Source of the DNA: Methylosinus trichosporium OB3b | Lineage (GTDB): Bacteria > Pseudomonadota > Alphaproteobacteria > Rhizobiales > Beijerinckiaceae | Assembly (NCBI RefSeq): GCF_002752655.1 | Contig: NZ_CP023737.1 | Coordinates: 62,001 to 126,000, forward strand | Length of the DNA: 64,000 nucleotides | Direction: 5' to 3' | Position numbers and translations under genes: made by a program | Notes under the pieces: generated by a model | Databases searched by the model: none | Seen by the model: the letters and a program-made list of their open reading frames with translations, nothing else | What the model was told of the DNA's origin: nothing | Shown: in pieces, positions 20,929 through 30,108 of the stretch | Layout of the letters: every line of letters starts with the position of its first letter | Position numbering within the stretch: the first letter of the stretch is position 1

Positions 20929-21573
20929 GTGCGTGCGAGGCGACGCATATCGCCTTTTTCAGGCGAGGGAAAGGCCGCAGGACGCGTCCGCAAGGGCGCC
21001 GGCGTCGCGCATCTGCTCGCGACCCTCGCCGCCGCCGCATGGGCGGGGTCGGCGCCTGCCGAAGCCGCCGGGACCTTTCTGTACGCGACTCCGCACGCCT
21101 GCGCATCCTCGGGAATCTTCCGACGGCGCGAATGCGGGATCGCCTTCACCAATGCGCAGACGGATGTGCGGGCGCGGACCGAGGCCTTCTCCTCGCGCGG
21201 CCGCTGCGAGGCGCGCTATCGCCTGTGCGAGAAGGATGACGACGGCGCCTTCCGGGCGGCGCTGCTCGGCGTCGAGATCATCGGCGGGGGACACAACAAT
21301 TGGGCGGCCGCGCCCGTTCTCGGCGTCGATACGCCGCGTCTGTTCGCCAATCGTCCCATCTCCCGGCTGATCGAGCCTTTGACGGAATCCTGGACGCCGA
21401 TCCTGGCGACGGGCCGTTTTCGCATCGGCGCTCCCCTGCGCGAGACCGCGAGCGCCGACGCGCTCGATGGGCTGGAGGGCGAGGTGGAGGCGCCGCAGCC
21501 GGCCCGGCCGGCGACGCGAGAATCGGAGAGCGCGCGGCGCGAGCGCCTGCGCTCGGCGCCCTTCGTTCAGTAG
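20929..21573 (+). CDS. Secreted DUF1190-like protein
   Basis: A 214-residue protein from the GTG at 20929, chosen because AGGAG lies about seven bases upstream. A hydrophobic leader (LLATLAAAAWAGSAPAEA) follows a basic N terminus. The cysteine pattern HACASSGIFRRRECGIAFTNAQTD ... FSSRGRCEARYRLCE resembles the DUF1190 (YgiB-like) family, with moderate certainty. The C terminus is rich in P, A, R and E and looks disordered. It sits between the two halves of the type II secretion locus, so an exported or envelope role tied to secretion is possible but unproven. Confidence 0.65.
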   Translation: MRARRRISPFSGEGKAAGRVRKGAGVAHLLATLAAAAWAGSAPAEAAGTFLYATPHACASSGIFRRRECGIAFTNAQTDVRARTEAFSSRGRCEARYRLCEKDDDGAFRAALLGVEIIGGGHNNWAAAPVLGVDTPRLFANRPISRLIEPLTESWTPILATGRFRIGAPLRETASADALDGLEGEVEAPQPARPATRESESARRERLRSAPFVQ

Positions 21574-21639
21574 CGCGCATTGGAGACGGGAGCGGAGACA
21601 TGCTAGTGGTCTGTTCGAGCCAATCCGTCGGGGTTGCAA

Positions 21640-21663
21640 AGAGCGAGCCTGAAGGCTCGCTCT
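21640..21663. repeat. Palindromic repeat A, single-hairpin copy
   Basis: Perfect 10-bp stem AGAGCGAGCC/GGCTCGCTCT with loop TGAA. It is the half-unit of the repeat seen as double copies in lpxB (40363) and between the amidase and hxlR genes (55525). It lies between the DUF1190-like gene and gspL. The rest of 21574-21878 shows no other feature. Confidence 0.7.
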
Positions 21664-21878
21664 CTAGGCTCGTCGATTTCGATGAAGCAGACCACCGGGT
21701 CGAGCGCGCGCAATGCGCGGCGTCGTCATCGAATTGTAGCACTGGGGATGGAGAAAGCGCGCGTCGGCGACGCTCATAGGCGCAAATGACATTCGCGCGC
21801 GGCGCTTGCGAGCGCGGCGCGCCGGAGGGCGCCTCGGCGCCGAACCAATCTATCCGCGCCGCGCGCGCAAAGGGCTCG

Positions 21879-23018
21879 ATGTCGTCGTCGATTTGGCGCA
21901 AGGAACTGTTCGAGGGCTCCACCGCGGAAGCGGCGGCCCGCCTATGGGCGTGGTGGCGCGGCGAGTTCTACGCGCTGTTCTCGCCGGCGACCTTGATGTT
22001 TCTGCTCGATCGCGGCGAGCGCCGCCTCGCGCTTCGCGTCGGCGAGACGCCGATCGCTCTGCATCTCCTCGCCGCCAAGGGCGACGAGCCCGAGCCGCCG
22101 ATCACGCCCGACGAGATCGCCGCTTCGTCGCTCGATGCGGTTCTCGCCGCGCGGGGGGTGAAGCGCACGGCGACCAAGATCATCGTGGAGCTGCCGCGCG
22201 AAGCCTTCTTCGTTCGTCGTTTCGACGCGCCGGCGGCTGCGCTCGTCGACCTGCCGCGCCTGCTGAGCATGGAGCTCGAGCGCAAGACGCCGTTCAGGCC
22301 CGCCGATGTGCTGCATGGCCATGTGATCGCGCCGCGCGCCGGCGCCTCGCCGACCGGCGCCGAAAAAATCTCGGTCGAGCAATGGATCCTGCGCCGCGAT
22401 CTGCTGGCGCGCGCCATCGAGGGCTCGGGTCTTCAAGTCGAGGATGTCGATCTCGTGCAGCCGCGGTGGCCGCAGGACGAACTGACGCCGCCTCCCTCCA
22501 TGCCGGTGCGCGTCGCCGTGGCGGCGGGGCCCGATCTCGAGGGGCGTATCGCGCTCGCGGCGGCGGTCGTCGCCGTGACGTTGTTCGCCGCCGGGATCGG
22601 AATCGCGGTCTGGCGCCAGCAGGAGGAGTCCGCGGCGCTCGAGGAGGCGATCACGGCGGCGTCGACGCGCGCGGCGGGCGCGCGGCAGATCGCCGACCGC
22701 GCTGCGACCGACAGCCGGCTGCTCGCCACTCTGCGCGAGGAGCGCGCGAAAAATCCGACCTTCGCCGAGGTGTGGGAGGAGGTCTCGCGCATTCTGCCGG
22801 ACGGCGCCTATGCGGCCGAGCTGCGCCTCACCGAAAGGCGCGAAGGCGGCCGCTCGATCGAGCTCACCGGCTTTGCGGATTCGGCCGCGAGCCTGCCGGC
22901 GCTGCTCGATCGCTCGACGCTGTTCTCCGACGCCAAGCTCACTGCGCCGATCACGCCCGATCCGGTGGAGAAGCGCGAGAGCTTCTCGCTGCAAGCCAAT
23001 ATTCGCAGCTCGAAATGA
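21879..23018 (+). CDS. gspL: Type II secretion GspL/PilN-like protein
   Basis: Inner-membrane protein that recruits GspE to the platform. From the ATG at 21879 (AAAGGG upstream) it has 379 residues; the frame is open to 21786, but that start lacks support. The cytoplasmic part (about residues 20-220) includes ELPREAFFVRRFDAPAAALVDLPRLLSMELERKTPF, typical of PilM/GspL actin-like regions. One membrane segment follows at about 225-248, then a coiled and PilN-like periplasmic part. Followed by gspM after 13 bases. Confidence 0.85.
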   Translation: MSSSIWRKELFEGSTAEAAARLWAWWRGEFYALFSPATLMFLLDRGERRLALRVGETPIALHLLAAKGDEPEPPITPDEIAASSLDAVLAARGVKRTATKIIVELPREAFFVRRFDAPAAALVDLPRLLSMELERKTPFRPADVLHGHVIAPRAGASPTGAEKISVEQWILRRDLLARAIEGSGLQVEDVDLVQPRWPQDELTPPPSMPVRVAVAAGPDLEGRIALAAAVVAVTLFAAGIGIAVWRQQEESAALEEAITAASTRAAGARQIADRAATDSRLLATLREERAKNPTFAEVWEEVSRILPDGAYAAELRLTERREGGRSIELTGFADSAASLPALLDRSTLFSDAKLTAPITPDPVEKRESFSLQANIRSSK

Positions 23019-23031
23019 CGGGAACGGATCG

Positions 23032-23640
23032 ATGTCCCTGAACGCCGCCGCGATCTTCGATCCGCAGACGAAGCGACGGGCGCTGTTCCTCGGCGCCAAT
23101 CTGGCCTTTCTCCTCGTTGTTTATCTGGTGGCGGTGGAGCCGCTGCTCGGTCTGCTGGGCGAGGGCTCGCAGGCGCTCGCCGAGCGTCGCGCCACTCTCG
23201 CCGGCTATGAATCCATCGCCGCCCAGGAGCAGGCGGTGAAGGATTATGCGCGGCAGGTGGAGGAGAGCAATTCGCGCGGCGAGCTCTTGACCGGAGAGAG
23301 CGAGGGCGTCGTCAACGCCAATCTGCAGGCGCGCCTCAAAGCGCTCGCCGGAGAGGCCGGCGCGACCGTCGTCTCGCTCCAGGCCCTGCCGGCCAAGGTG
23401 GTGAGCGGCCAATCGCTGGTCGGCGCGCGGCTCGACGTGACCGGGCCGCTCGAGGCCTTGAGCCAGCTCGCGCGCTCGCTCGAGAGCGATCCTCCGCTGC
23501 TGCTGGTGCTCGCCGCCTCGGTGCGCAAGCAGTCGGGCGCGTGGAGCGATCCGGCCGAAGGCGCCGCCGCGGGCGCCGGCGACAACACGCTGGAAGGTCA
23601 GTTCGACGTTTTCGGCGGCGCCTCGAAGGACCATTCATGA
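23032..23640 (+). CDS. gspM: Type II secretion GspM-like protein
   Basis: A 202-residue bitopic inner-membrane protein: a short cytoplasmic N terminus, one membrane helix (ALFLGANLAFLLVVYLVAVEPLLGLL), a coiled region (about 50-80) and a periplasmic ferredoxin-like domain (ATVVSLQALPAKVVSGQSLVGARLDVTGPLEALSQLARSLES). This layout is the GspM/PilO family. Position directly after gspL and a 4-base overlap with the next gene support the call. Confidence 0.83.
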   Translation: MSLNAAAIFDPQTKRRALFLGANLAFLLVVYLVAVEPLLGLLGEGSQALAERRATLAGYESIAAQEQAVKDYARQVEESNSRGELLTGESEGVVNANLQARLKALAGEAGATVVSLQALPAKVVSGQSLVGARLDVTGPLEALSQLARSLESDPPLLLVLAASVRKQSGAWSDPAEGAAAGAGDNTLEGQFDVFGGASKDHS

Positions 23641-24344
23641 GAGGCCGCATCACCGAGCTCGCCGCGACGCGCTGGCGCGCCGCCGCCAACGCCTTCGGCC
23701 TGTCGCCGCTCTCGGCCCTGCGATTGGCGCTGCTCGCGGCGGTGGATTTCGCGGCGCTGGCCTTCGCCATCGGCGCGGTCGTCGGTTCCGCCGAGACGGC
23801 GGTGGAGCCCAAGAGCCAATGGCGCCCGCCGCAGCTGCTCGCTCCTCCCGAGGAGCGGGCCGGCCTTTCTGGCGACGAGCGGGCCACCATGTCGCGACCG
23901 ATCTTCTGGCGCTCGCGTCGTGCGCCGCCGCCGCGCAATGCGCGCAAGGGCGATGCGGCCGCGCAGGCCGCGACCTCGGTGAGCGGCGTCACGCTCGGCG
24001 GCGTCGTCAAGGTCGGCGAGCGGTCGCGCGCCTTCTTGATCGGTCCGGGCGGTTCCGACGGACGCTGGCTGGAGCAGGGCGAGTCGATCGAGGGCTGGAC
24101 GATCGAGGAGATCGACCGTTTCGAGGTCACGATCACCGACGGCGCCCAATCCTCGCGTCTGCGGCTCTATTCCCGAGCCACGCAGAGGGCTCCCGAGAAT
24201 GGGTCGGAGAAGCCGGCCGTCGCCGCCGAGCCGCTCGAGCCCCCCGAACAAGAACCGCCACCCGATCCGACATCGCCGGAGAAACAACCGCCGGCGCTGC
24301 ACGGCCCGCTGAAAGGACCGCCTGTGAACGAAACGGGAGAGTAA
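23637..24344 (+). CDS. Type II secretion GspC/GspN-like inner-membrane protein
   Basis: A 235-residue protein starting four bases inside gspM. One membrane helix lies at about residues 28-50 (LRLALLAAVDFAALAFAIGAVVGS). The periplasmic part holds a small beta domain (VSGVTLGGVVKVGERSRAFLIG ... WLEQGESIEGWTIEEIDRFEVTI) like the homology region of GspC or PilP, which contacts the secretin. A proline-rich tail (residues about 190-235) is probably disordered. No PDZ domain follows, so this is a short GspC/GspN-like linker. The name is by context and fold. Confidence 0.7.
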   Translation: MRGRITELAATRWRAAANAFGLSPLSALRLALLAAVDFAALAFAIGAVVGSAETAVEPKSQWRPPQLLAPPEERAGLSGDERATMSRPIFWRSRRAPPPRNARKGDAAAQAATSVSGVTLGGVVKVGERSRAFLIGPGGSDGRWLEQGESIEGWTIEEIDRFEVTITDGAQSSRLRLYSRATQRAPENGSEKPAVAAEPLEPPEQEPPPDPTSPEKQPPALHGPLKGPPVNETGE

Positions 24345-24434
24345 AAGCGGCGCGGGCGAAGTGGCGTCGCGCCTTCGATCATGATAGTGCCTCAGTGACA
24401 GCGTAGCTTGAGGCGTTGCTCGAGTTGAGTCGGA

Positions 24435-26798
24435 GTGAACGTGTTTATCCGTCGAGTTCTGCTGACGAGTGTCGCCGTCGCCGTCGCTGGTTGCAATAGC
24501 GCCGGCGACCCGCCGGTTTCCGAATGGAGCCGCGCTCCCCTTCGTCCCGATGACGTTCGCCGCGATGCGCAGAACGGCCACGGCTCCGGCCATAGCGGTT
24601 TGCGGCTCGGCGGCCGCGCCGGGCGGGCGGAGACAATTCTGGGGAGCGGGCGTTTCGTCGGCTCTTCGCGCGCGCGAAAGAAAGCGGATGACGCCGCCGA
24701 CGAAGATGGCGTCACGCTCAATCTCGTCAATCTGCCGATTTCCGACGCCGCCAAAGTGGTGCTGGGCGATATCGTCGGGGCCGATTACGTCGTCGATCCC
24801 CGGCTCGAGGGCAAGGTGACGGTCCACACCTCGAAGCCGGTGAAAAAAGCCGCCGCGATCGATCTGTTTCAATCGTCGTTGCGCGTCGCCGGCGCGTTGA
24901 TCGTCGACACCGACGGCGTCTATAAGATCGTTCCGGCCGATCAGGCGGCGACCTCGGGCGCGCGGCTCTCCGTCGGCGCGGCGCCTGCGGCGCGCGCGGA
25001 GCAGATTGGCAGCGGCGTGCGCGTCGTGCAGCTGCACTATGTCTCGGCCGCCGAGATGAAACGCGTGCTGGAGCCGATCTCCCAGCGCGGCGGCATCGTG
25101 CAGGCCGACGAGAGCCGCCGCATGCTGACGCTGGGCGGAACTGCGCAGGAGGTCGCCGCGCTCGAGGAGGCGATCTCGATCTTCGATGTGGACGCCATGC
25201 GCGGCATGTCCTTCGCGATGGTTCCGGTGCGCAGCGCCGATCCCGACACACTGTCGGAAGATTTGCGCAAGGTCTTCGGCTCCGAGAAGGAAGGGCCGAT
25301 GAACGGAATGATCCAGTTCGTCGGCAACAAGCATCTCGCCGCCATTCTGGTGATCTCGTCGCAGCGCGCCTATCTCTCCCGCGCGCGCGCCTGGATCGAG
25401 CGGCTCGACGCGCGCGCCGAGAGCACGGAGAAGCAATTCTTCAGCTATCGCGTGCAGAACCGACCGGCCAAGGAGCTCGTGCGCGTGCTCTCCGCGATGT
25501 TCGGGCGCGACAACGGCGCCTCGGGCAATGACGCCTCGCCTCGCTTCGGCCAATCATCGGCGTCCTTGGGCGGCGCCCTCTCGCAGAGTGGCCTCGGCTC
25601 GAGCGGCTCCAGCGGATCGTCGAGCGCGCTCGGCTCACTGGGTTCCAGCTCCAACTCTAGCGGCTCATCCGGCGGGCTCGGCTCGGGCTCGAGCAGCCTC
25701 GGGAACTCCAGCGGCTCGGCGAGCTCGAGCTCCTCGAAGTTCGGCTCGGCCGGCTCCTCCTCCTCCAGCGACCAGAATGGCTCGCAGTCGGGCTCCGGTC
25801 AGGACTCGGCGGTCAGCGACGACGGACGCTACAAATTTGCCGTCGACGACGCGAAGAACGCCATCGTCGTGCTGGCGACGCCGGAGGACTACAAGCGGGT
25901 GCTCAAGGTCGTGGAGACGCTCGACGTGCTGCCCAATCAGGTGTTCATCGAGGCGACCATCGCCGAAGTGACGCTGAACGACGATCTCTCTTTCGGTGTG
26001 CGCTGGTTCCTGCAGAAAAACGCTTCGATGGGCGCCTTCTCCGACGGCGACACCGGCACGCCCGCGGCCAATGACACGCTCGGCAACAATCTTCTCGGCG
26101 CCGCGGTGGGCGCGGCGTTCCCCGGCTTCGCCTACGCGGTGCGCGCCGCCAATACGCAAGTCACCTTGAGCGCGCTCAACCAGATCACCAATGTCAACAT
26201 CATCTCGACGCCCTCGCTCACCGTGCTCGACAATCGTCAGGCGGTGCTGCAGGTCGGCGATCAGGTGCCGGTCACCACGCTCACGGGCGCCAACACCAAT
26301 GGCGGCGTGACGACGTTCAATTCGGTCAATTATCGCGACACGGGCGTCATATTGTCGATCACGCCGCATATCAACGAGAGCGGCCGTGTGATGCTGGAGC
26401 TCGAACAGGAGGTCTCCAATGTCGCGTCGGGAACGAGCGCGACCTCGACGACGCCGACGATCAAGCAGCGGCGCGTCAAGACGCAGGTGGTCGTCAATGA
26501 CAGCGAATCCCTGATGCTCGGCGGCTTGATCCAGGATTCGAGTTCCCGCGGCTCCAGTCAGATTCCGGTCATCGGCGACATTCCGCTATTCGGCAACGCT
26601 TTCAAGAGCAAGACCAACTCCGCCGGCAAGACCGAGCTGCTGATCATGATCACGCCGCATGTGGTGCGCACGCTGGCCGAGGCGCGCGACATCACCGACG
26701 AGTTCAAGCGCAAGATGCTGCACATCTCCACCAAGGCCATCGTGCGGCCGCACAGCTGGGACAACACCGCGCGGCGAATGCTGCTCGACGACCGCTAG
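24435..26798 (+). CDS. gspD: Type II secretion secretin GspD (lipoprotein)
   Basis: Outer-membrane channel of the type II system; 787 residues. The leader ends in the lipobox VAGC (cysteine near residue 20), so this secretin is itself lipidated. N0 (LNLVNLPISDAAKVVLGDIVGADYVVDP), then N1-N3 domains, then the secretin core with VPVTTLTGANTNGG, NYRDTGVILSITPHI and LLIMITPHVVRT. Between N3 and the core lies an about 100-residue stretch (res. 359-463) made almost only of Ser and Gly. The GTG at 24435 is taken as the start; a GTG six bases later is possible. Confidence 0.93.
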   Translation: MNVFIRRVLLTSVAVAVAGCNSAGDPPVSEWSRAPLRPDDVRRDAQNGHGSGHSGLRLGGRAGRAETILGSGRFVGSSRARKKADDAADEDGVTLNLVNLPISDAAKVVLGDIVGADYVVDPRLEGKVTVHTSKPVKKAAAIDLFQSSLRVAGALIVDTDGVYKIVPADQAATSGARLSVGAAPAARAEQIGSGVRVVQLHYVSAAEMKRVLEPISQRGGIVQADESRRMLTLGGTAQEVAALEEAISIFDVDAMRGMSFAMVPVRSADPDTLSEDLRKVFGSEKEGPMNGMIQFVGNKHLAAILVISSQRAYLSRARAWIERLDARAESTEKQFFSYRVQNRPAKELVRVLSAMFGRDNGASGNDASPRFGQSSASLGGALSQSGLGSSGSSGSSSALGSLGSSSNSSGSSGGLGSGSSSLGNSSGSASSSSSKFGSAGSSSSSDQNGSQSGSGQDSAVSDDGRYKFAVDDAKNAIVVLATPEDYKRVLKVVETLDVLPNQVFIEATIAEVTLNDDLSFGVRWFLQKNASMGAFSDGDTGTPAANDTLGNNLLGAAVGAAFPGFAYAVRAANTQVTLSALNQITNVNIISTPSLTVLDNRQAVLQVGDQVPVTTLTGANTNGGVTTFNSVNYRDTGVILSITPHINESGRVMLELEQEVSNVASGTSATSTTPTIKQRRVKTQVVVNDSESLMLGGLIQDSSSRGSSQIPVIGDIPLFGNAFKSKTNSAGKTELLIMITPHVVRTLAEARDITDEFKRKMLHISTKAIVRPHSWDNTARRMLLDDR

Positions 26799-26874
26799 GA
26801 GCGCCTTCCGATCGAACCGAATCGTTCGATCGCTTTCGCACGAAAGAATGTTACGCGTTATCCGGTCCAACGTT
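26799..26874. repeat. Dispersed repeat B, copy 2
   Basis: Begins one base after the gspD stop and runs toward the convergent gspK. Shares TTCCGATCGAAC, TCGTTCGATCG and ACGAAAGAAT with the copies at 20742 and 48655, and the following CGTTATCCGGTCCAACG parallels the hairpin part of the 48655 copy. May act as a terminator between the convergent genes. Confidence 0.6.
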
Positions 26875-26892
26875 CTGAGAGCGCGGCGCCGC

Positions 26893-27840
26893 TCAGCAGG
26901 GCGGCAGGCCGCGGCCGACCATCGCGCGCAGCTTTGCGCGCTCACGCGATTCGCCGCGGCGCCGCTCGAGAATCGTGAAAGGCTCGGCGCCGGCGGCGCC
27001 GATGCGGACGAAAATGTCCTCCGCGCTGGCGTGACCGCTCGCCTGCAACACCTCCACATGGACAAGATAAGCGCCGGCATGCGCGCCTTCCTGCGCGAAT
27101 TCCGTCGGAAAGCGCGGGTCGCGGCGGTCGATCGCGCTCGGGTCGGGATGGGCGGCGAGGTCGCGCACGACATCGGCGCGATATTTCGCGAGAGCGGCGA
27201 AGAGCGCGGGCGGCGCGACCTTGGTGTCGATGGTCGGGCTGCGCGAGTGCACGGTGACGAAGGGAAGCAGGCGGCGAGTCAGCGCCGGCTCGAAGCCGTC
27301 GACTTGATCGAGCTCCAGCGCGGTCTGAAATGGCGCGCGCTTCGGGCCGAACGGCCGATCGGCATAGGACGGCGCGCCGGAGCCGGCCTCGATGTCGTTG
27401 GACGGCTGCTCGCGAAAATCGATGATGGCGTGCGTGATCTTGTCGGCGTCGCGGGATTCGACGCCGAAGCCGATCATCATCGCTTTCAGCATCTGCTCCG
27501 AGGCGGTGTTGAGATCGACCTTGCCTTCCTCGTCCTCCACCGCGACCGCGACGCCGGCGCCGGCGAGGGAGCAGAAGGCGGGCGCGCCGTCATGCGGGGG
27601 ACGCTCGATCGTCGTCGTCGCCGGCGACGACTGTTCCGACAACAGCGTCATGATCGCGAGATTGCTCGCCGCGTCGGCGAGGAGCTGCGTCTGCGTCGCG
27701 CCGGCGCCGTTGAACGCCGCCTGCAGGCGCGAGCGCGCCGTCGTCATGAAGGAGACGATCAGCATCGTGACGACGCCGACGCCCCAGATGACGACGAGAA
27801 GCGCGAAGCCTCGTCGCGCGGAACGGCGCGCGCGCGCCAC
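26893..27840 (-). CDS. gspK: Type II secretion minor pseudopilin GspK
   Basis: Tip pseudopilin of about 315 residues. The GTG at 27840 puts the leader RRGFALLVVIWGVGVVTMLIVSF near the N terminus, 17 bases after the gspG stop; the frame stays open upstream into gspG, which is not believed. The SAM-like region DLNTASEQMLKAMMIGFG and ELDQVDGFEPALTRRLLPFVTVHS are diagnostic for GspK. Encoded with gspG on the minus strand, apart from the other pseudopilins. Confidence 0.84.
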   Translation of the reverse strand: MARARRSARRGFALLVVIWGVGVVTMLIVSFMTTARSRLQAAFNGAGATQTQLLADAASNLAIMTLLSEQSSPATTTIERPPHDGAPAFCSLAGAGVAVAVEDEEGKVDLNTASEQMLKAMMIGFGVESRDADKITHAIIDFREQPSNDIEAGSGAPSYADRPFGPKRAPFQTALELDQVDGFEPALTRRLLPFVTVHSRSPTIDTKVAPPALFAALAKYRADVVRDLAAHPDPSAIDRRDPRFPTEFAQEGAHAGAYLVHVEVLQASGHASAEDIFVRIGAAGAEPFTILERRRGESRERAKLRAMVGRGLPPC

Positions 27841-27857
27841 GCGAACGCCGCCCGCTC

Positions 27858-28349
27858 TCAGCGCGCTGCGGAGTCGCGATTGCGCGTCACCGTCGCGGCG
27901 CCGCCCGGTCGTCCCTCGGGGCCGAGCGAGCCGAGGTCGAAGGGGCCGTTCTGACCGGGAGCGCGATAGAGATAGTCGTGCCCCCACGGATCTTTGGGGA
28001 CGCCGTTCGATTTCAGATAGGGGCCGTTCCACACCGAGACTCCCGACGGGCGGCGCGCCAGCGCGCCGAGCCCTTCTTCGGTCGCGGGATAGCGGCCGGT
28101 GTCGAGATAGAAGAGATCGAGCGCGCTGGAGATGTTCTCCATTTGAATTTGCGCGGTCTTCACCTTGGATTCGGAGAGATAGTTGAGGACGCGCGGTCCG
28201 ACGAGGCCGACGATCGATCCGATGATCGCCAGCACCACCAGCATTTCGACGAGCGTGAAGCCGGCGCGCCGGTCGGAGGCTCGCGCCACGCGGCGAAGGC
28301 GCGCGGGCGCGGCGATGGAGGTCGACAAGGGCCGGGTGCTGCGCGTCAT
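27858..28349 (-). CDS. gspG: Type II secretion major pseudopilin GspG
   Basis: Main structural subunit of the pseudopilus; 163 residues. The class III leader is RRAGFTLVEMLVVLAIIGSIVGLVGPRVL, and the GspG signature follows: ALDLFYLDTGRYPATEEGLGAL and WNGPYLKSNGVPKDPWGHDYLYRAPG. The 25-residue leader before the cleavage site is long and basic. Co-transcribed with gspK. Confidence 0.93.
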   Translation of the reverse strand: MTRSTRPLSTSIAAPARLRRVARASDRRAGFTLVEMLVVLAIIGSIVGLVGPRVLNYLSESKVKTAQIQMENISSALDLFYLDTGRYPATEEGLGALARRPSGVSVWNGPYLKSNGVPKDPWGHDYLYRAPGQNGPFDLGSLGPEGRPGGAATVTRNRDSAAR

Positions 28350-28849
28350 GTCATGCTCTCGAATGTCATCGTGGAGGCGTGTCGCCTCGACCGGGGGTCG
28401 ATGCGAGGCGCGCGCATTTTGGACCAGTCGCGCCTCGACATCAACATTTCGTGCGGCGCGACCCGGCGCTGGAGCGGCGCGCGGCGGAAGATTTTATCGT
28501 GGCTTCGTCATACGCGCTTCATAGAAATCGACTCCACGGGGTCGTCGCCGAGATGTGCGCGTCGGCGTCGAGACAAAGCCGATAAGAGCGTGCGCTGCAA
28601 AATAATCGTCGGCGCGAAACGGCGCGTCTTCACGCCGCGTCTTGTCGTCGATGAACTTTCTACCGGCGCGCGTGTCTCACAGAATTCGCCGCGCGATCGT
28701 ATTCGATCGTCCGGCGCGGTGAGCCGAGTTGCGTGAGGGACCGAGTTATGATTGATTTCTCCAGCAACATTTCGTTGCACTTTTTTCAACAGTGACATCG
28801 CTTGTCGGAATGGCGGAACGAAATCGTCATTCCCAGGGGAGGGGCTTTC
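28350..28849. other. 500-base gap without a gene
   Basis: Lies between the divergent gspG and the GlcG-like gene and must contain both promoters. No frame looks coding on either strand. A small GCAAC-ATTTC-GTTGC hairpin followed by six T residues occurs at 28764-28786; it could be an attenuator or a terminator for an unrecognised short transcript. Confidence 0.4.
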
Positions 28850-29716
28850 ATGTTTCGTAAGATGATGGTCGCGGCGGTCGCCGCCTGTGTGTTCTCGACT
28901 GGGGCCTATGCGGCGAATTCCGCCTGCCCCAATGTCACGCGCGCCCAGCTCCGGCTCGCTCTGAAGAAGGCTGTCCACGACACGCGTGGCAAGCTCGGCC
29001 TCGGTCTCAACATGTGGGCGACGATCGTCGCGCCGGATGGACGCGTGTGCGTCGTCACCAATTCGAGCGGCGATCCCATTCAGGGCCAATGGCTGGCCAG
29101 TCGCGCGATTTCCGCGCAGAAGGCCTTCACCGCGGTGTCGCTGAGCCTCGGGCTGACGCCGGATTCCGGCTCGACGACGGGCCTCGCCACGGGCAAGCTC
29201 GCTCTGTCGACCGCCAATCTCTATTCGGCGGTTCAGCCCGGCGGAAGCCTGTTCGGCCTGCAGGAGAGCAATCCCGTCGCCGCCCCCGAGGCCTATGGCG
29301 ACAAGATCGTCGGCGGCGTCCCGGTCGGTCCCACCGACACGGCGACCTACGGCTCGGATAATGATCCGATGATCGGCCTCGTCATCGGCGGCGTCAATGT
29401 GTTCGGCGGCGGCCTCGGCCTCTATGCCGCCGGCGGCGTGAAGACGGGCGGCGTCGGCGTCAGCGGCGACACTTCCTGCACCGACCATCTCATCGCCTGG
29501 CGCGTGCGCAACAATCTCGGCCTCGATCACCTCGGCACGGTCGGCGGCGTTTCAGGCGACCCGACGCGCCCCGACAATATCGTCTTCGACATCGCCGCCA
29601 ATCCCACCGGCGGCACGGGCCTGAGCGCGGGCGGCTGGGGCCATCCGCCTTGCGCCGGCAACAGCAACGCCGTTTCGACCGGCTTCGCCAATCGGCTTCC
29701 GGTCGTTCAGAACTGA
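28850..29716 (+). CDS. Secreted GlcG/HbpS-like heme-binding family protein
   Basis: A 288-residue exported protein. The ATG at 28850 has an excellent ribosome-binding site (AGGGGAGGGG), and a signal peptide follows (MFRKMMVAAVAACVFSTGAYAAN). The mature part resembles the GlcG/HbpS fold: LRLALKKAVHDTRGKLGLGLNMWATIVAPDGRVCVV, SRAISAQKAFTAVSLSL, and GGVNVFGGGLGLYAAGGVKTGGVGVSGDTSCTDHLIAWRVRNNLGL. It is about twice the size of single-domain GlcG proteins, with a long insertion (residues about 95-160). Ligand (heme or other) is not predictable from sequence. Ends with a strong terminator. Confidence 0.78.
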   Translation: MFRKMMVAAVAACVFSTGAYAANSACPNVTRAQLRLALKKAVHDTRGKLGLGLNMWATIVAPDGRVCVVTNSSGDPIQGQWLASRAISAQKAFTAVSLSLGLTPDSGSTTGLATGKLALSTANLYSAVQPGGSLFGLQESNPVAAPEAYGDKIVGGVPVGPTDTATYGSDNDPMIGLVIGGVNVFGGGLGLYAAGGVKTGGVGVSGDTSCTDHLIAWRVRNNLGLDHLGTVGGVSGDPTRPDNIVFDIAANPTGGTGLSAGGWGHPPCAGNSNAVSTGFANRLPVVQN

Positions 29717-29728
29717 TATTCGCTTCGC

Positions 29729-29771
29729 CGCCGCCGGGAGACGCGCCCCTCGGTCGCTCCCGGCGGCGTTT
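29729..29771 (+). terminator. Terminator after the GlcG-like gene
   Basis: Perfect 12-bp stem CGCCGCCGGGAG/CTCCCGGCGGCG with a 16-base loop and a short TTT tail, 12 bases after the stop codon. The remaining stretch to 30108 (about 335 bases) carries no recognisable gene and should hold the frr promoter. Confidence 0.65.
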
Positions 29772-30108
29772 CGCGTCATCCGCGCCGCTCGCGCGTCGTC
29801 GCTCGTTCGGCGCGCATCTCGATCGTCGCGGCGCGCTTTTTCGATTCGGCGCCCCTCGCTCGCCGGCCGATCGGAACCTTACCGCGGGAATATCCTGACA
29901 TGCGCGGCGCGCGGGGCTCCAACTCCTCGAATTGCAGAGGGCTAGCCGATCCCGCCGCTCTTTCGCGTCGCCGCGGCGGCGAAAAACCGCCGCGCCGGCG
30001 AGGTGCGGGATTTCCCCTGGGGCCGGTTTTGGTCTATGGGAGGCGATGCTGTCCGGCGGCGCGGCGTCGCCCGCGACCGACGGCGGATCAGACAGGCGAT
30101 TCCTACTC

